NCBI GenBank assembly: GCA_963746315.1
Contig: CAVVAR010000012.1
Span: forward strand, 496,001 to 560,000
DNA from: Ga0077555 sp963746315
Lineage (GTDB): Bacteria; Pseudomonadota; Alphaproteobacteria; Rhizobiales; Hyphomicrobiaceae
Direction of reading: 5' to 3'
Length of the DNA stretch: 64,000 bases
This document shows positions 46,160 to 55,900 of the stretch, one piece after another (within the stretch, counting starts at the first letter, position 1; each line of letters opens with the position of its first letter). A model generated the notes under the pieces. It made no database searches. It worked only from the letters and a program-made list of their open reading frames with translations, and was not told the DNA's origin. Both the position numbers and the translations under genes were made by a program.

Positions 46160-47878
46160 TTAGCCGGCGCGCACCAGGCGGCCCGGCGTCGCGCCGGTGT
46201 AGACGCCGTCCTCGTAGGTCGCCACGCCCGAGACGAATGTTGCCTTGTAGCCGTCCGCCTTCTGCACGATCCGGCGCCCGTTCATTGGCAGGTCGTAGCG
46301 GACCTCCGGCACATGCAACCGAAGACGCTCGTAGTCGATCAGGTTGACGTCGGCCTTCAGCCCCGCCTTCAGAAGTCCACGGTCGTGCATGCCGAAGAAG
46401 CCGGCTGTATCGCTGGTCTGGCGTTTGATGATCCGCTCCAGCGGCAGACGCGGACCCCGGCTGCGATCGCGCGACCAGTGCATCAGCATCCATGTCGGCA
46501 CGCCGGCGTCGACGATCGACGAGCAGTGCGCGCCGCCGTCCGAAAGCCCGAGCAGTGTCGTCTCGTCCTCGAGCATCGTCTGCAGGACGCCGAGATTGTC
46601 CTCGTTGTAGTTGACGATCGGGAAGAACAGGAACCGGTCGGCGCTCTCGGCGAGATAGTCGTAGGCGACCTCGTCGGGTGTCCGCCCTTGCCGCGCGGCC
46701 ATGCCGGCGATGCTGTCCTCTTTGCGGGGCTCGTAGTTGGGCGGATCGGTGAACGGGAACATTCGGTCCCATGCCGTCACGATGTACTGCCGGAACTGGG
46801 AAAGCCGCTTCAGGTATTCCTCCGCCGGCTTCTCGGCGAGCACCTTGGCCCGGAAGGCCGGATCCTTCACGCGCTTCATGCGTTCGGCCACCGGCAGCTT
46901 CAGCAGCTCCTGGTAGCTCGGCCGGATCGAGAACGGATTGAGCGCGGTGTCGATCCCCAGCATCACGCCGACCGGCCGCCCCGCGATCTGCGCCGTCACC
47001 ATGGCGCCGGCCTTGCGGGCTTTGTGCACGCCGTCCATCATCCGGCGCCAGCGTGTCGTGTCGTTCGGCTGATCGACCAGCAGGAACCAGACCGGACGGC
47101 CGGTATCCTTGCTGAACTTCGTCATCCACTCGAATTCCTCGGCCTCGTCGTCGAAGTCGCTGTTCATGCCGAAGGCGCCATGTCTGAGGCCTTTGAATGC
47201 CCCGCCGATGCCGAGCAGCTCGTCGACCTCCGAGTAGCGGCCGGGCACCATGTCGCCCGACGGCGTCTTGTGCGAGTTGGTCCGCGAGGTGGTGAAGCCG
47301 AAGGCCCCCGCCACGAGGGCCTGTCGTACCGCATCGCGCATCTGCTCGATGTCGTCTCCCGTAGCCGCCTCCCGGCGCACCGCCCGGTCACCCATCACGT
47401 AAACGCGTAGCGGATGGTGCGGAATCTGAGCGCCGATATCGATGGCGCGCGGCATCTGCTCCAGCGCATCCATGTAGTCGGTGAAGGTCTCCCAGTTCCA
47501 CTTGAGGCCATCGGCGAGCGCCACGCCGGGGATCTCCTCGATCGACTCCATGAGACCGATCAGATCCGAGTGATCGGACTTGCTCCGGCGTGCCGGTGCG
47601 AAGCCGACGCCGCAATTGCCCATCAGCACCGTCGTGACGCCGTGCCACGAGGAGGGTGCGAGTTCCGAATCCCAGGTCGCCTGGCCGTCATAGTGGGTGT
47701 GGACGTCGACCCAGCCCGGCGTGACGAGAAGACCGTTCGCGTCGATCTCGCGCCTTCCGGGACCGGCCTTGCCGCCCACCTGCGCGATCTTGCCCCCTTC
47801 GAGCGCGACATCGCCTGTGAAGCCGGGCTTGCCCGAGCCATCGACGATCGTGCCACCCCTGATGACCGTGTCGTGCAT
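46160..47878 (-). CDS. Amidohydrolase, N-acyl-D-amino-acid deacylase family
   Basis: A 572-residue metal-dependent hydrolase. The first beta strand and metal site read VTPGWVDVHTHYDGQATWD (about residue 52), GNCGVGFAP follows near 88, and LGLSDGGAHC near 460 carries the active-site Asp. The N-terminal small beta domain (IRGGTIVDGSGKPGFTGDVAL) is complete. The family contains D-aminoacylases and related enzymes of unknown substrate; members of this length often act on amides in catabolic clusters. Confidence 0.9.
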   Translation of the reverse strand: MHDTVIRGGTIVDGSGKPGFTGDVALEGGKIAQVGGKAGPGRREIDANGLLVTPGWVDVHTHYDGQATWDSELAPSSWHGVTTVLMGNCGVGFAPARRSKSDHSDLIGLMESIEEIPGVALADGLKWNWETFTDYMDALEQMPRAIDIGAQIPHHPLRVYVMGDRAVRREAATGDDIEQMRDAVRQALVAGAFGFTTSRTNSHKTPSGDMVPGRYSEVDELLGIGGAFKGLRHGAFGMNSDFDDEAEEFEWMTKFSKDTGRPVWFLLVDQPNDTTRWRRMMDGVHKARKAGAMVTAQIAGRPVGVMLGIDTALNPFSIRPSYQELLKLPVAERMKRVKDPAFRAKVLAEKPAEEYLKRLSQFRQYIVTAWDRMFPFTDPPNYEPRKEDSIAGMAARQGRTPDEVAYDYLAESADRFLFFPIVNYNEDNLGVLQTMLEDETTLLGLSDGGAHCSSIVDAGVPTWMLMHWSRDRSRGPRLPLERIIKRQTSDTAGFFGMHDRGLLKAGLKADVNLIDYERLRLHVPEVRYDLPMNGRRIVQKADGYKATFVSGVATYEDGVYTGATPGRLVRAG

Positions 47879-47988
47879 CCGTGTCTCCTGGCGCTAGCTG
47901 TATGCACCATGACAGACCGGGGCAGTTCATTGGTCAAGCCGCAAGCGAGCAGCGCGGACCCATCCGGGCCCGCGCCAGCCGTCGCGTC

Positions 47989-48624
47989 CTACTTCATCGG
48001 CGAGTGCGCCGACGGCAGCATCACCGTCGAGCTCATTTCCTCGAGCAGCGGGCCGGCTTTCTTCAGGAACGCCTGCCAGCCCGGATCGGCAACGGCGGCG
48101 GCCCTCGCTGCAGCACGGGCATTGAGATCCGGATAGGCCCAGATGTGGACCACCTCGTTCGGTTGGCCGGCCTCGCTGATCCACAATCCCACGGGCTTGG
48201 AATACTTCTCGCGCACCGGCATCGCCTCGAGGATGTGGTTGCTCCACTCCTTCGCCGCGCCGGGCTTCGTCCGGTAGACGCGAAGCTCGTAGATGTTCGG
48301 CTCCTTGTCGGGCTTGCGCGGCGCAATCACCGGGTTCATCAGCCGGATGTCCTGGCGGACGAGGATCGGGCGGATCAGCGGCAGGTACTCTTTCGTCCAG
48401 CGCTCGTTCTTAGCCAGCTCGCCTCTGAGCCGTGCCCGCTCGTTGAGGTCCGAATAGGTCCAGAGGTGGACGACCTGATTGAGCGGACCGATCTCCGTCA
48501 TCCAGTAGCCTTCGAGCTTGCCGTAGTTGTCGCCGCGGATCTCGCGGGCGACGGAGCCGGAGTTCTTGGCCATCTCGGCCGCCATGCCGGGTTTGGCGGT
48601 GTAGATTCTGAGTTCATGGATCAT
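47989..48624 (-). CDS. NIPSNAP-family protein with two repeats
   Basis: A 211-residue protein made of two NIPSNAP ferredoxin-like domains. The first begins IHELRIYTAKPGMAAEM and contains NQVVHLWTYSDLNERA; the second begins IYELRVYRTKPGAAKEW and contains NEVVHIWAYPDLNARA. This duplicated form is often found beside amidohydrolases and catabolic oxidoreductases in proteobacteria. No catalytic residues are assigned to the family. Confidence 0.9.
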   Translation of the reverse strand: MIHELRIYTAKPGMAAEMAKNSGSVAREIRGDNYGKLEGYWMTEIGPLNQVVHLWTYSDLNERARLRGELAKNERWTKEYLPLIRPILVRQDIRLMNPVIAPRKPDKEPNIYELRVYRTKPGAAKEWSNHILEAMPVREKYSKPVGLWISEAGQPNEVVHIWAYPDLNARAAARAAAVADPGWQAFLKKAGPLLEEMSSTVMLPSAHSPMK

Positions 48625-48814
48625 GCGTTGTCCTCTGTGTCGGGCGGGCGCGGTGCCGGGTGCCCGGGTGCCGCTCGCCGACGAGGATAAGGCGCACGCC
48701 CGAACCCGTCACCTCCCGGGCGTGGCGCCGTCTGCAACGCTGCGGAATCGAAGAGGGCGGCACCGATGGCGCCGCCCTCCGAAACTGTCTCCCAATCGAT
48801 CGCGCGAGGCGATC

Positions 48815-49528
48815 TTATTCGGTGGCCGCGCTGCGCACGCGGGCGCTGGCCTGCGCCGATCTCGGAACGCGTCGCTTGGACGTCTCGTACCGCCGCCGTT
48901 GCGGCCGTGCCTCGTCCTCGGTGCCGTAGGAAGCCGAGTAGCCGCTCGTCCGGAACCTGTTCCAGGTCACGGTCACCTTGGCGCCGACCCGCACCCTCGG
49001 ATAGAGGTCGATGACGTCCTGATTGTACATCCGGATGCAGCCCTTCGAGACCGCCGAGCCGATCGTCCAGGGCGCGTCCGTGCCATGGATGCGATAGGCC
49101 GACGATCCGAGATAGAGCGCACGCACCCCCATCGGATTTATCGGGTGGCCACCCGGAACGAAGCGTGGCAGGCGCGGATTTTCTCTGAGCATCGTCGGTG
49201 TCGGGGTCCACGACGGATTCTCACGCTTCATCGTCACGGAGGTAACACCTGACCATCGGCTCTGCTCACGCGGGATTGCGATCGGATAGCTGAGCGCTTC
49301 GCCGGGCCTCGTGACGAAATAGACGCGTCGATCGCCGAAGCTGACAACGACCTGTCCGGGCGAGTACGACGGACTGAAACGCACTGTCTCGCGACCGCTG
49401 CTGCCCCAGGTCGAGCCACCGCCCCAAAGCCAGCCGCTTTGCGCGTGCGCGGCAGGAGCGAATGCGGCGGTCGCCGACACGAGGGCCGCAGTTGCGAGCA
49501 CGGCGCGGATGGACGGTAGGATCGGCAT
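48815..49528 (-). CDS. L,D-transpeptidase (YkuD domain)
   Basis: About 237 residues. The start is taken at ATG 49528, six bases after GGAG; a TTG at 49540 and an ATG at 49534 lie too close to that site. A signal peptide ends at AHAQSG. The catalytic block is RIHGTDAPWTIGSAVSKGCIRM (about residues 148-170), with His, Ser, Gly-Cys and Arg of the YkuD fold. It is preceded by GGHPINPMGVRALYLG. The enzyme forms 3-3 cross-links in peptidoglycan or links proteins to it. The basic C-terminal tail is longer than usual. Confidence 0.93.
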   Translation of the reverse strand: MPILPSIRAVLATAALVSATAAFAPAAHAQSGWLWGGGSTWGSSGRETVRFSPSYSPGQVVVSFGDRRVYFVTRPGEALSYPIAIPREQSRWSGVTSVTMKRENPSWTPTPTMLRENPRLPRFVPGGHPINPMGVRALYLGSSAYRIHGTDAPWTIGSAVSKGCIRMYNQDVIDLYPRVRVGAKVTVTWNRFRTSGYSASYGTEDEARPQRRRYETSKRRVPRSAQASARVRSAATE

Positions 49529-50075
49529 TCTCATCTCCAAAGTCTCGGCTTCGGTTTGGCCCGGATCAAAGCACTGCTGATGGATCGGGCTTCTAATGTG
49601 ATTCTAGATGGTCGTGGCGTGGTGCGCACGGCATCGTGAAACGCTCTGTGCCCGCCTTTGGTTTCATAGAGTCGGACAAGAGCTGGCGTTCGTCTGCCGC
49701 ATTCGTGCCCCTGTTCGCTGCTGAAGTGTGAGGCAGACTGGCACGAGAGGCTGAACAGATCGTTTACCGGTGTTCTGTCTCCGCCGCATGCGTCGATGCC
49801 CGATCGCGTCAATGTTGGCTGCCCCTTTGTCTCCATACTTATCGGCGATGGGAACTCGCGCAACTGTTGATCGGCTGCGCACTGCCCCTTCATGTGGCAG
49901 TTTCGCCGTTTGCCATGGCGGTGTGTGATTCGCGCCACGATTTCCGTGCTGGACGAAGGGCTTGTGCTCTGAATTGGAGTTTGTCCTCGGAGACGGTGTG
50001 GCGCTTGGTGGGGCTCGGCCGCGGTTTGGGGCTGGCGCTATCGTCGAGGTCCTGAGATATGCGATCCAGGATTTT

Positions 50076-50090
50076 GTTCTCTCTTGGTTC
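50076..50090 (+). promoter_or_regulatory. LexA box 1 (GTTC-N7-GTTC)
   Basis: GTTC-TCTCTTG-GTTC is a perfect match to the alphaproteobacterial SOS box, a direct repeat with 7-base spacing. It lies about 157 bases before the imuA ATG. Confidence 0.85.
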
Positions 50091-50125
50091 CAAAATTTTG
50101 TTGACGTCGGCGCGGACTGGTATTA

Positions 50126-50140
50126 GAACAAAAAAAGAAC
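50126..50140 (+). promoter_or_regulatory. LexA box 2 (GAAC-N7-GAAC)
   Basis: GAAC-AAAAAAA-GAAC is the same box read on the other strand, 35 bases after box 1. Two boxes suggest tight SOS repression of the mutagenesis cassette. Confidence 0.85.
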
Positions 50141-50246
50141 TTGCGCTGGCCCGAGCGGCCTCCCTCAAGCTCTCGAAGAGCGTACCTCGTGACCAAAGCG
50201 GCTACCGACATCCCCAGCTCTCGCCGTTCGGCCACGCGGATCTTCG

Positions 50247-51362
50247 ATGGTCCGAGTTCAAGCCTGTCCAGCCGCCCCGCCCCCCTCGGCGGCCGAGGCT
50301 TCGGTCGTGCCTGATGATGCGTCTTGTATGCGTTGCGTTCCGCGTACCCGAGTCTCTCGCGGGGCAGATGCTGCCGATCCCCTGGCGTCGTCTGCTCCGC
50401 CTTCTCGCCTTTTTCCGCAGTCGGTCGCGATAGACCGGCGCCGGCTGCTCAACAGCCTCGGAGCACAGGTCCGTGCCCTCGAGGGCGAGGCTGCGCGCTG
50501 GTTGGTCGGATCGGCAGACGAGCCCTCATGCCTACCCCGCGGCGCGGAGACGTCTGGCCATGCCCCCGGGACGACGCATCGTCCCCGGCCCGATGTCTTC
50601 GCGTCCCCTCTTTCTCCGCTGGCAAGCGCGCCCTGGACGCTCGGCGAGGCGGCTTTCGATGCCTGTCTGCCGGGAGGTGGTCTCGATCCGGCCGGCCTCA
50701 TCGAGTTGAAGCCGGGCGACCACGGTGACTGGCCCGCCACTCTGGCTTTCGCGGTTTGTCTCGCCGTTCGTCGCCAGTTGGGTCCTCTGGATCGCAAGTC
50801 TGAGCCGGACGGAGCCCGGCTGATGCCGCCGAAACCGGTTCTCTGCTGCACGACACCGCGCTTCACCGCCGAGCATGGCCGGCTGCACGGGCCAGGTCTC
50901 GCCGGGCTCGGGCTCCCCTCCGATGCCGTGATCATGGTCGACGCCCCGCGCGAGGCCGATGCCTTGTGGGTGCTCGAGGAGGGATTGCGCTCCGGAGGCA
51001 TCTCCCTTGCGGTCGGTTTTCTGAAGGAGGTCGATCTCACGCCCTCCCGCCGGCTCGGGCTTGCTGCCTCGGCGGGACGCGCCCCCGCCCTGCTGTTGAC
51101 CCCTCCGTCGAGCCCTCCCGCGCCCTCGGCCTCCTTGCGTCTGAGGTTGCGGCGGTTGCCGGGTGCGTCGCATCCGCTGGATCGGCGCGCGCCGGGCGCG
51201 TCTCGCGTACGCCTGACATTGGAGCGTTGCCGGGGCGCTTCTCTGGCAGCCGAGGCATTGTCTCTCGATCTCGAGTGGTGTGATGTCACGTATCGTTTTC
51301 GTCTGGCTGCCGATGTGGCCGATCGAGCGCATGCAACGCAGGACGCCCGGCATCGTGCCTGA
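50247..51362 (+). CDS. imuA: SOS mutagenesis protein ImuA
   Basis: A RecA-like accessory protein of the ImuA-ImuB-DnaE2 translesion mutasome. The conserved core begins around ALEGEAARWLVG and WTLGEAAFDACLPGGGL (about residue 128), followed by GLIELKPGDHGDWPATLAFAV and VLEEGLRSGGISLAVGFL. Walker residues are degenerate, as in the family. As read it has 371 residues, longer than usual; about 60 N-terminal residues have no family match, so the true start may lie downstream. The end overlaps imuB by 83 bases. Confidence 0.88.
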   Translation: MVRVQACPAAPPPSAAEASVVPDDASCMRCVPRTRVSRGADAADPLASSAPPSRLFPQSVAIDRRRLLNSLGAQVRALEGEAARWLVGSADEPSCLPRGAETSGHAPGTTHRPRPDVFASPLSPLASAPWTLGEAAFDACLPGGGLDPAGLIELKPGDHGDWPATLAFAVCLAVRRQLGPLDRKSEPDGARLMPPKPVLCCTTPRFTAEHGRLHGPGLAGLGLPSDAVIMVDAPREADALWVLEEGLRSGGISLAVGFLKEVDLTPSRRLGLAASAGRAPALLLTPPSSPPAPSASLRLRLRRLPGASHPLDRRAPGASRVRLTLERCRGASLAAEALSLDLEWCDVTYRFRLAADVADRAHATQDARHRA

Positions 51363-52944
51363 GGCTGAGCCGTTCGCGCTCGTCGAGAAAGGCGCGCACG
51401 GACTGCGGATCAGCGCGGTCAACGCTGTGGCCGCATCGGCCGGCGTGGCTGTCGGCGCGGCGTTGCCGGACGTACGGGCGGCGCTGCCGTCTCTCGCCGT
51501 TCGGCCGGCCGAAGCCGCGCGCGACCGCGAGGCTCTACTGGCGTTGGCCGGCTGGCTCACGCGCTACGGTCCGGCCTCGAACGTGGACGGGACGGATGGC
51601 ATGTGGGTCGACGTCCGCGGTGTGCCGCACCTTTTCGGCGGCGAGGCGCAACTGTGCGCAGATCTCGCAAAGCGCCTCGGTCGGCTCGGATTGACGGCAC
51701 GTATCGGGCTTGCCGATACCCTCGGTGCGGCACACGCGCTGGCTCGTTTCCAAAGTCAGTCGCCGGCGCGACCTTGGGTCATCGCCCCCCCGGGCGAGAC
51801 GAGGACCGCGCTCGCCTCGCTTCCCGTTGCAGCCCTTCGTCTTGCGCCCGAGGCCACGCGGCTTCTGGTGCGCCTTGGCTTGAAGCGCATTGGCCAGCTC
51901 TATGGATTGCCGCGATCTGCTTTGGCCGCGCGCTTTCGGGAGCTCCGGCGGAAAGGCGCACGCCAGGCGGCCGACACGGCGGCGGCAACGCTGCTCCTGC
52001 GCCTCGATCAGGCGCTCGGCGTCGCGCGCGAGCCCCGCTCTCCTCTCGCACCTCCTCCCGAGGCTCTGAGCCGGCTCGCTTTTTCCGAGCCCTTGCTCAC
52101 CGCCGAAGGCGTCGAGCAGGGACTCGAGGAGCTCGCCGGCAGGCTCATGGCAAAGCTCGATGATCAAGGCCTTGGCGCCCGGCGCTTTCGGCTCGCCCTC
52201 TATCGTTCCGACGGGACGGTCGCAGAGGCCGTCGTGGGCACCAGTGTGCCAGGCCGTGATCCATTGCACGTCCGGCGCCTGATGACCGAGCGTCTTTCCG
52301 CGCTCGATGTCGGCTTTGGCATCGACGTGGCCACCCTGGAGGCCGGTCGCCTCGAGCCTCTCGCGGCCCGCCAGATCGGCTTCGAGGCGGCCACCGGGAC
52401 GGATGCCGGCAATACGGCCGCCCTCGTTGATCGTCTGGTGAGCCGCCTCGGTGTCGCGCGCGTCCGGATCTGGTCCCCTGGCGACAGCCACATCCCGGAA
52501 CGGGCGGAGGTCTGGCGGACAGCCATCGACGCACAGCGCGAGGCGATTCCCGCGCCTGCACGCCCGCCGCCTCCCCGTTTGTCCTCCCATCGCCCGCCGT
52601 TGCTCCTGTCACCGCCCGAGCCGATCTCCGTCATCGCCGAGATACCGGAAGGCGCGCCGCAGCACTTCGTCTGGCGTCGTCTCGCCCGCCGGATCGTGAG
52701 AAGCGAGGGGCCCGAGCGCATCGGACCCGAGTGGTGGCGCCATATCGGGAGCCTCGGGCGTCCGCCCGGCACGCGCGACTACTACCGTCTCGAGGATGTG
52801 ACCGGGGCTCGCTACTGGGTCTTCCGCGAGGGGCTCTACATCGGCGAGACGGATTGTTCCGAGCCTGAGAGCGAGACCGGAGACGCCGATCCTGACGAAG
52901 GAGACCAGATCCCGCGCTGGTTCGTCCATGGCGTGTTCGGCTGA
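51280..52944 (+). CDS. imuB: ImuB, Y-family polymerase-like SOS protein
   Basis: A 554-residue protein of the catalytically inactive Y-family branch. RIVFVWLPMWPIERMQRR opens the palm domain. The region that would hold acidic catalytic residues reads WVDVRGVPHLFGGEAQL near residue 108, followed by ARIGLADTLGAAHALARF. The C-terminus (DYYRLEDVTGARYWVFREGLY, PRWFVHGVFG) carries the clamp- and partner-binding region. ImuB bridges DnaE2 and the beta clamp. It overlaps imuA upstream, and its TGA shares a base with the dnaE2 ATG. Confidence 0.93.
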   Translation: MMSRIVFVWLPMWPIERMQRRTPGIVPEAEPFALVEKGAHGLRISAVNAVAASAGVAVGAALPDVRAALPSLAVRPAEAARDREALLALAGWLTRYGPASNVDGTDGMWVDVRGVPHLFGGEAQLCADLAKRLGRLGLTARIGLADTLGAAHALARFQSQSPARPWVIAPPGETRTALASLPVAALRLAPEATRLLVRLGLKRIGQLYGLPRSALAARFRELRRKGARQAADTAAATLLLRLDQALGVAREPRSPLAPPPEALSRLAFSEPLLTAEGVEQGLEELAGRLMAKLDDQGLGARRFRLALYRSDGTVAEAVVGTSVPGRDPLHVRRLMTERLSALDVGFGIDVATLEAGRLEPLAARQIGFEAATGTDAGNTAALVDRLVSRLGVARVRIWSPGDSHIPERAEVWRTAIDAQREAIPAPARPPPPRLSSHRPPLLLSPPEPISVIAEIPEGAPQHFVWRRLARRIVRSEGPERIGPEWWRHIGSLGRPPGTRDYYRLEDVTGARYWVFREGLYIGETDCSEPESETGDADPDEGDQIPRWFVHGVFG

Positions 52945-55900
52945 TGAGGCAGGCCATGAGAAGTCTTCCGCCGCATTCCCCGCCACCCGCCTATGCCGAG
53001 TTGCAGGCGATTTCCAATTTCTCCTTCCTCGAAGGCGGCTCGCACCCCGACGAGCTCGTCGCCCAGGCCAAGGCTATGGGGCTCGCCGCCCTCGGTATCG
53101 CCGACCGCAACACGGTGGCAGGTGTCGTCAGGGCGCATGTCGCGGCCCGCGAGGTGGGTTTGCGCACCTTGCCCGGCGCACGCCTCGATCTCGCGTGCGG
53201 CACCCGGCTCCTCTGCTACCCGACCGATCGCGCCGCATGGGGGCGTTTGTGCCGCCTTCTCTCGCTCGGCCAGGGTCGCGCTCCCAAAGGCGCGTGCCAT
53301 CTCGATCTCGACGACGTCGCGAGCCACGCCGAAGGCCAGGTGCTCATTGTCGTGCCGCCCGATCACTGGGACTGGCGCGAGGCCCTCGATTCCACCTCGC
53401 ACGGCCAACGCGCAAACACCGCGAAGGCCGAGGGCGTGCAAATTCTTCGCCTCGAGCAGCAGCAACCCGTTTCCTCACCCACAGCAGAGCGGCGCTATGG
53501 CACGAGACCAAGCCACCTCCCTCGCACGGAAAAAGACGGGGGTTCGGGGCTATCCCCCGATGGGGGCGTAGGGACGAGTCCCCACTCGGGCTTGAGGCCC
53601 GACCCCGCTCACCTCACAAACTCCACCCTCGAGGCCCGCCTCCATCTCATCAAGGCCTGCCTGGCCTCCGCCGCGCGCCTCTATCTCGCCGCCTCGCACA
53701 TCTACCGCGGGGACGACCGCGCCCGCCTCGCCGCGCTCGACGCCCTTGCCACACGCTCCGGCATTCCCCTCGTCGCGACGGGCGATGTGCTCTACCACGC
53801 GCCTCACCGGCGTCCGCTGCAGGACGTGCTGATCGCGATCCGCAACCACACCACCGTCGGCGAGGCAGGCCTTCTCCTTGCCCGTAACGCCGAGCGCCAC
53901 CTGAGGTCGCCGCAACAGATGGCCCGCCTCATGTCCGGCTACGAGCGGGCTCTCGCGCGGACCGTCGAGGTGGTCGAGGCGTGCAGCTTCTCGCTCGACG
54001 AGCTCGTCTACGAGTACCCGGACGAGCCGGTGCCGCCCGGCACCACGCCGCAGGCGCATCTCGAGGAGCTTGCCCGCGAGGGGGCACGGCACCGCTTTCC
54101 CGACGGCGTACCGGCCAAGGTCGCGGCCACACTGGAGCGCGAGCTCGTCCTCATCGCCGAGCTGCGACTATGCGCCCTACTTCCTCACCGTGCACGACAT
54201 CGTCGCCTTCGCCCGCTCGCGCGGCATTCTCTGCCAGGGCCGCGGCTCGGCGGCCAACTCGGTCGTCTGCTACTGCCTCGGCATCACCGCGGTCGACCCG
54301 ACCGAGGTCGACCTCCTGTTCGAGCGCTTCGTCAGCCCCGAGCGCAAGGAGCCGCCCGACATCGACGTCGATTTCGAGCACGAGCGGCGCGAGGAGGTGA
54401 TCCAGTACATCTATGCCCGCTACGGCCGCGAGCGCGCCGGCCTCGCCGCGACCGTCATCTCCTATCGGGCCCGCTCGGCGGTGCGCGAGGTCGGCAAGGC
54501 CATGGGCCTCTCGGAGGATACGGTGGCGGCGCTCGCCGGCATGGTCTGGGGCACTCGCTCGGGCGGCGTCCTGCCGGAGACGCCACGTGCGCGAGGCCGG
54601 CCTCGATCCAGCGCGATCCGTCTGCTTGCCCGCGTCCTCGCACTCGCCGACGAGCTGATCGGCTTTCCCGCGCCATCTCTCCCAGCACGTCGGCGGCTTC
54701 GTGCTCACGCGCGGCCCGCTGATCGAGGTCGTCCCGGTCGGCAACGCGGCCATGGACGATCGCACCTTCATCGAGTGGGACAAGGACGATCTCGCGGCCC
54801 TCGGCCTGCTCAAGGTCGACGTGCTGGCGCTCGGCATGCTCACCTGCATCCGCAAGGCCTTCGATCTCGTCGCCGCCCACGAAGGACGTCGGCTGACGCT
54901 CGCCAGCGTGCCGCGCGAGGATCCGGCCGTCTACGACATGCTGTGCCAGGCCGACAGTCTCGGCGTGTTCCAGGTCGAGAGCCGGGCGCAGATGAACATG
55001 CTGCCGCGCCTCAAGCCGCGCTGTTTCTACGATCTCGTCATCGAGGTGGCGATCGTACGCCCCGGCCCCATCCAGGGCGACATGGTGCATCCCTATCTGC
55101 GTCGCCGCTATGGCCTCGAGCCGGTCGCTATCCTTCGCCCGCGCCCGAGCACGGGACGGCGGACGAGTTCCGCCGCATCCTCGGCAAGACCAAGGGCGTG
55201 CCGCTCTTCCAGGAGCAGGCGATGCGCATCGCCATGGTGGCGGCCCGCTTCTCCGACGCCGAGGTCAACGAGCTGAGGAAGGCCATGGCCACCTTCCGCC
55301 GCCGTGGCACCATCGATCTGCTCGAGGACAAGATGATCGAGGCCATGGTGGCGCGCGGCTACGAGCCGGCCTTCGCCGAGCGCTGCTTCAACCAGATCAA
55401 GGGCTTCGGCGAGTACGGCTTTCCCGAAAGCCATGCCGCGAGCTTCGCCCATCTCGTCTACGTCTCGTCCTGGCTCAAGTGCCATTACCCGGCGGCCTTC
55501 TGCGCGCGCTCTCCTGAACTCGCAGCCGATGGGCTTCTACGCGCCGGCCCAGATCGTCCGTGACGCCGCCGAGCACGGCGTCGAGGTACGCGCCGCCGAC
55601 GTCGACCCCTCCGAGTGGGACACCACGCTCGAGTCGGGAGAGGCACTGGGGCGCGACGGTCGGCCGGCAGTCCGCCTCGGCCTGAGACAGATCGACGGAT
55701 TGGTCGAGGCCGAGGCACGGACCATCGTCTCGGCGCGTCAGTACGGCGAGCCTGAGAGTGGGACGGGGCTTGTTCGGCGGGCTGCCCCATCCTTCGCCGA
55801 CGTCCACGATCTCTGGCAGCGCGCGGGCGTTCGTCTCGCCACGCTCGAGCGCCTCGCCGCAGCCGACGCCATGCGCTCGCTCGGTCTCGACCGGCGGCAG

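Larger units (their letters stand above)
49529..50246. other. Gap between L,D-transpeptidase and imuA
   Basis: About 720 bases with lower GC toward its right end. Open frames on the minus strand (for example 49531-49938) look unlike any protein and have no ribosome sites. The only clear content is the pair of LexA boxes at 50076-50140 serving imuA. Confidence 0.5.

Noticed and set aside
49531..49938. Minus-strand frame in the gap before imuA
   Set aside because: Composition and sequence are not protein-like and no start signal is present.
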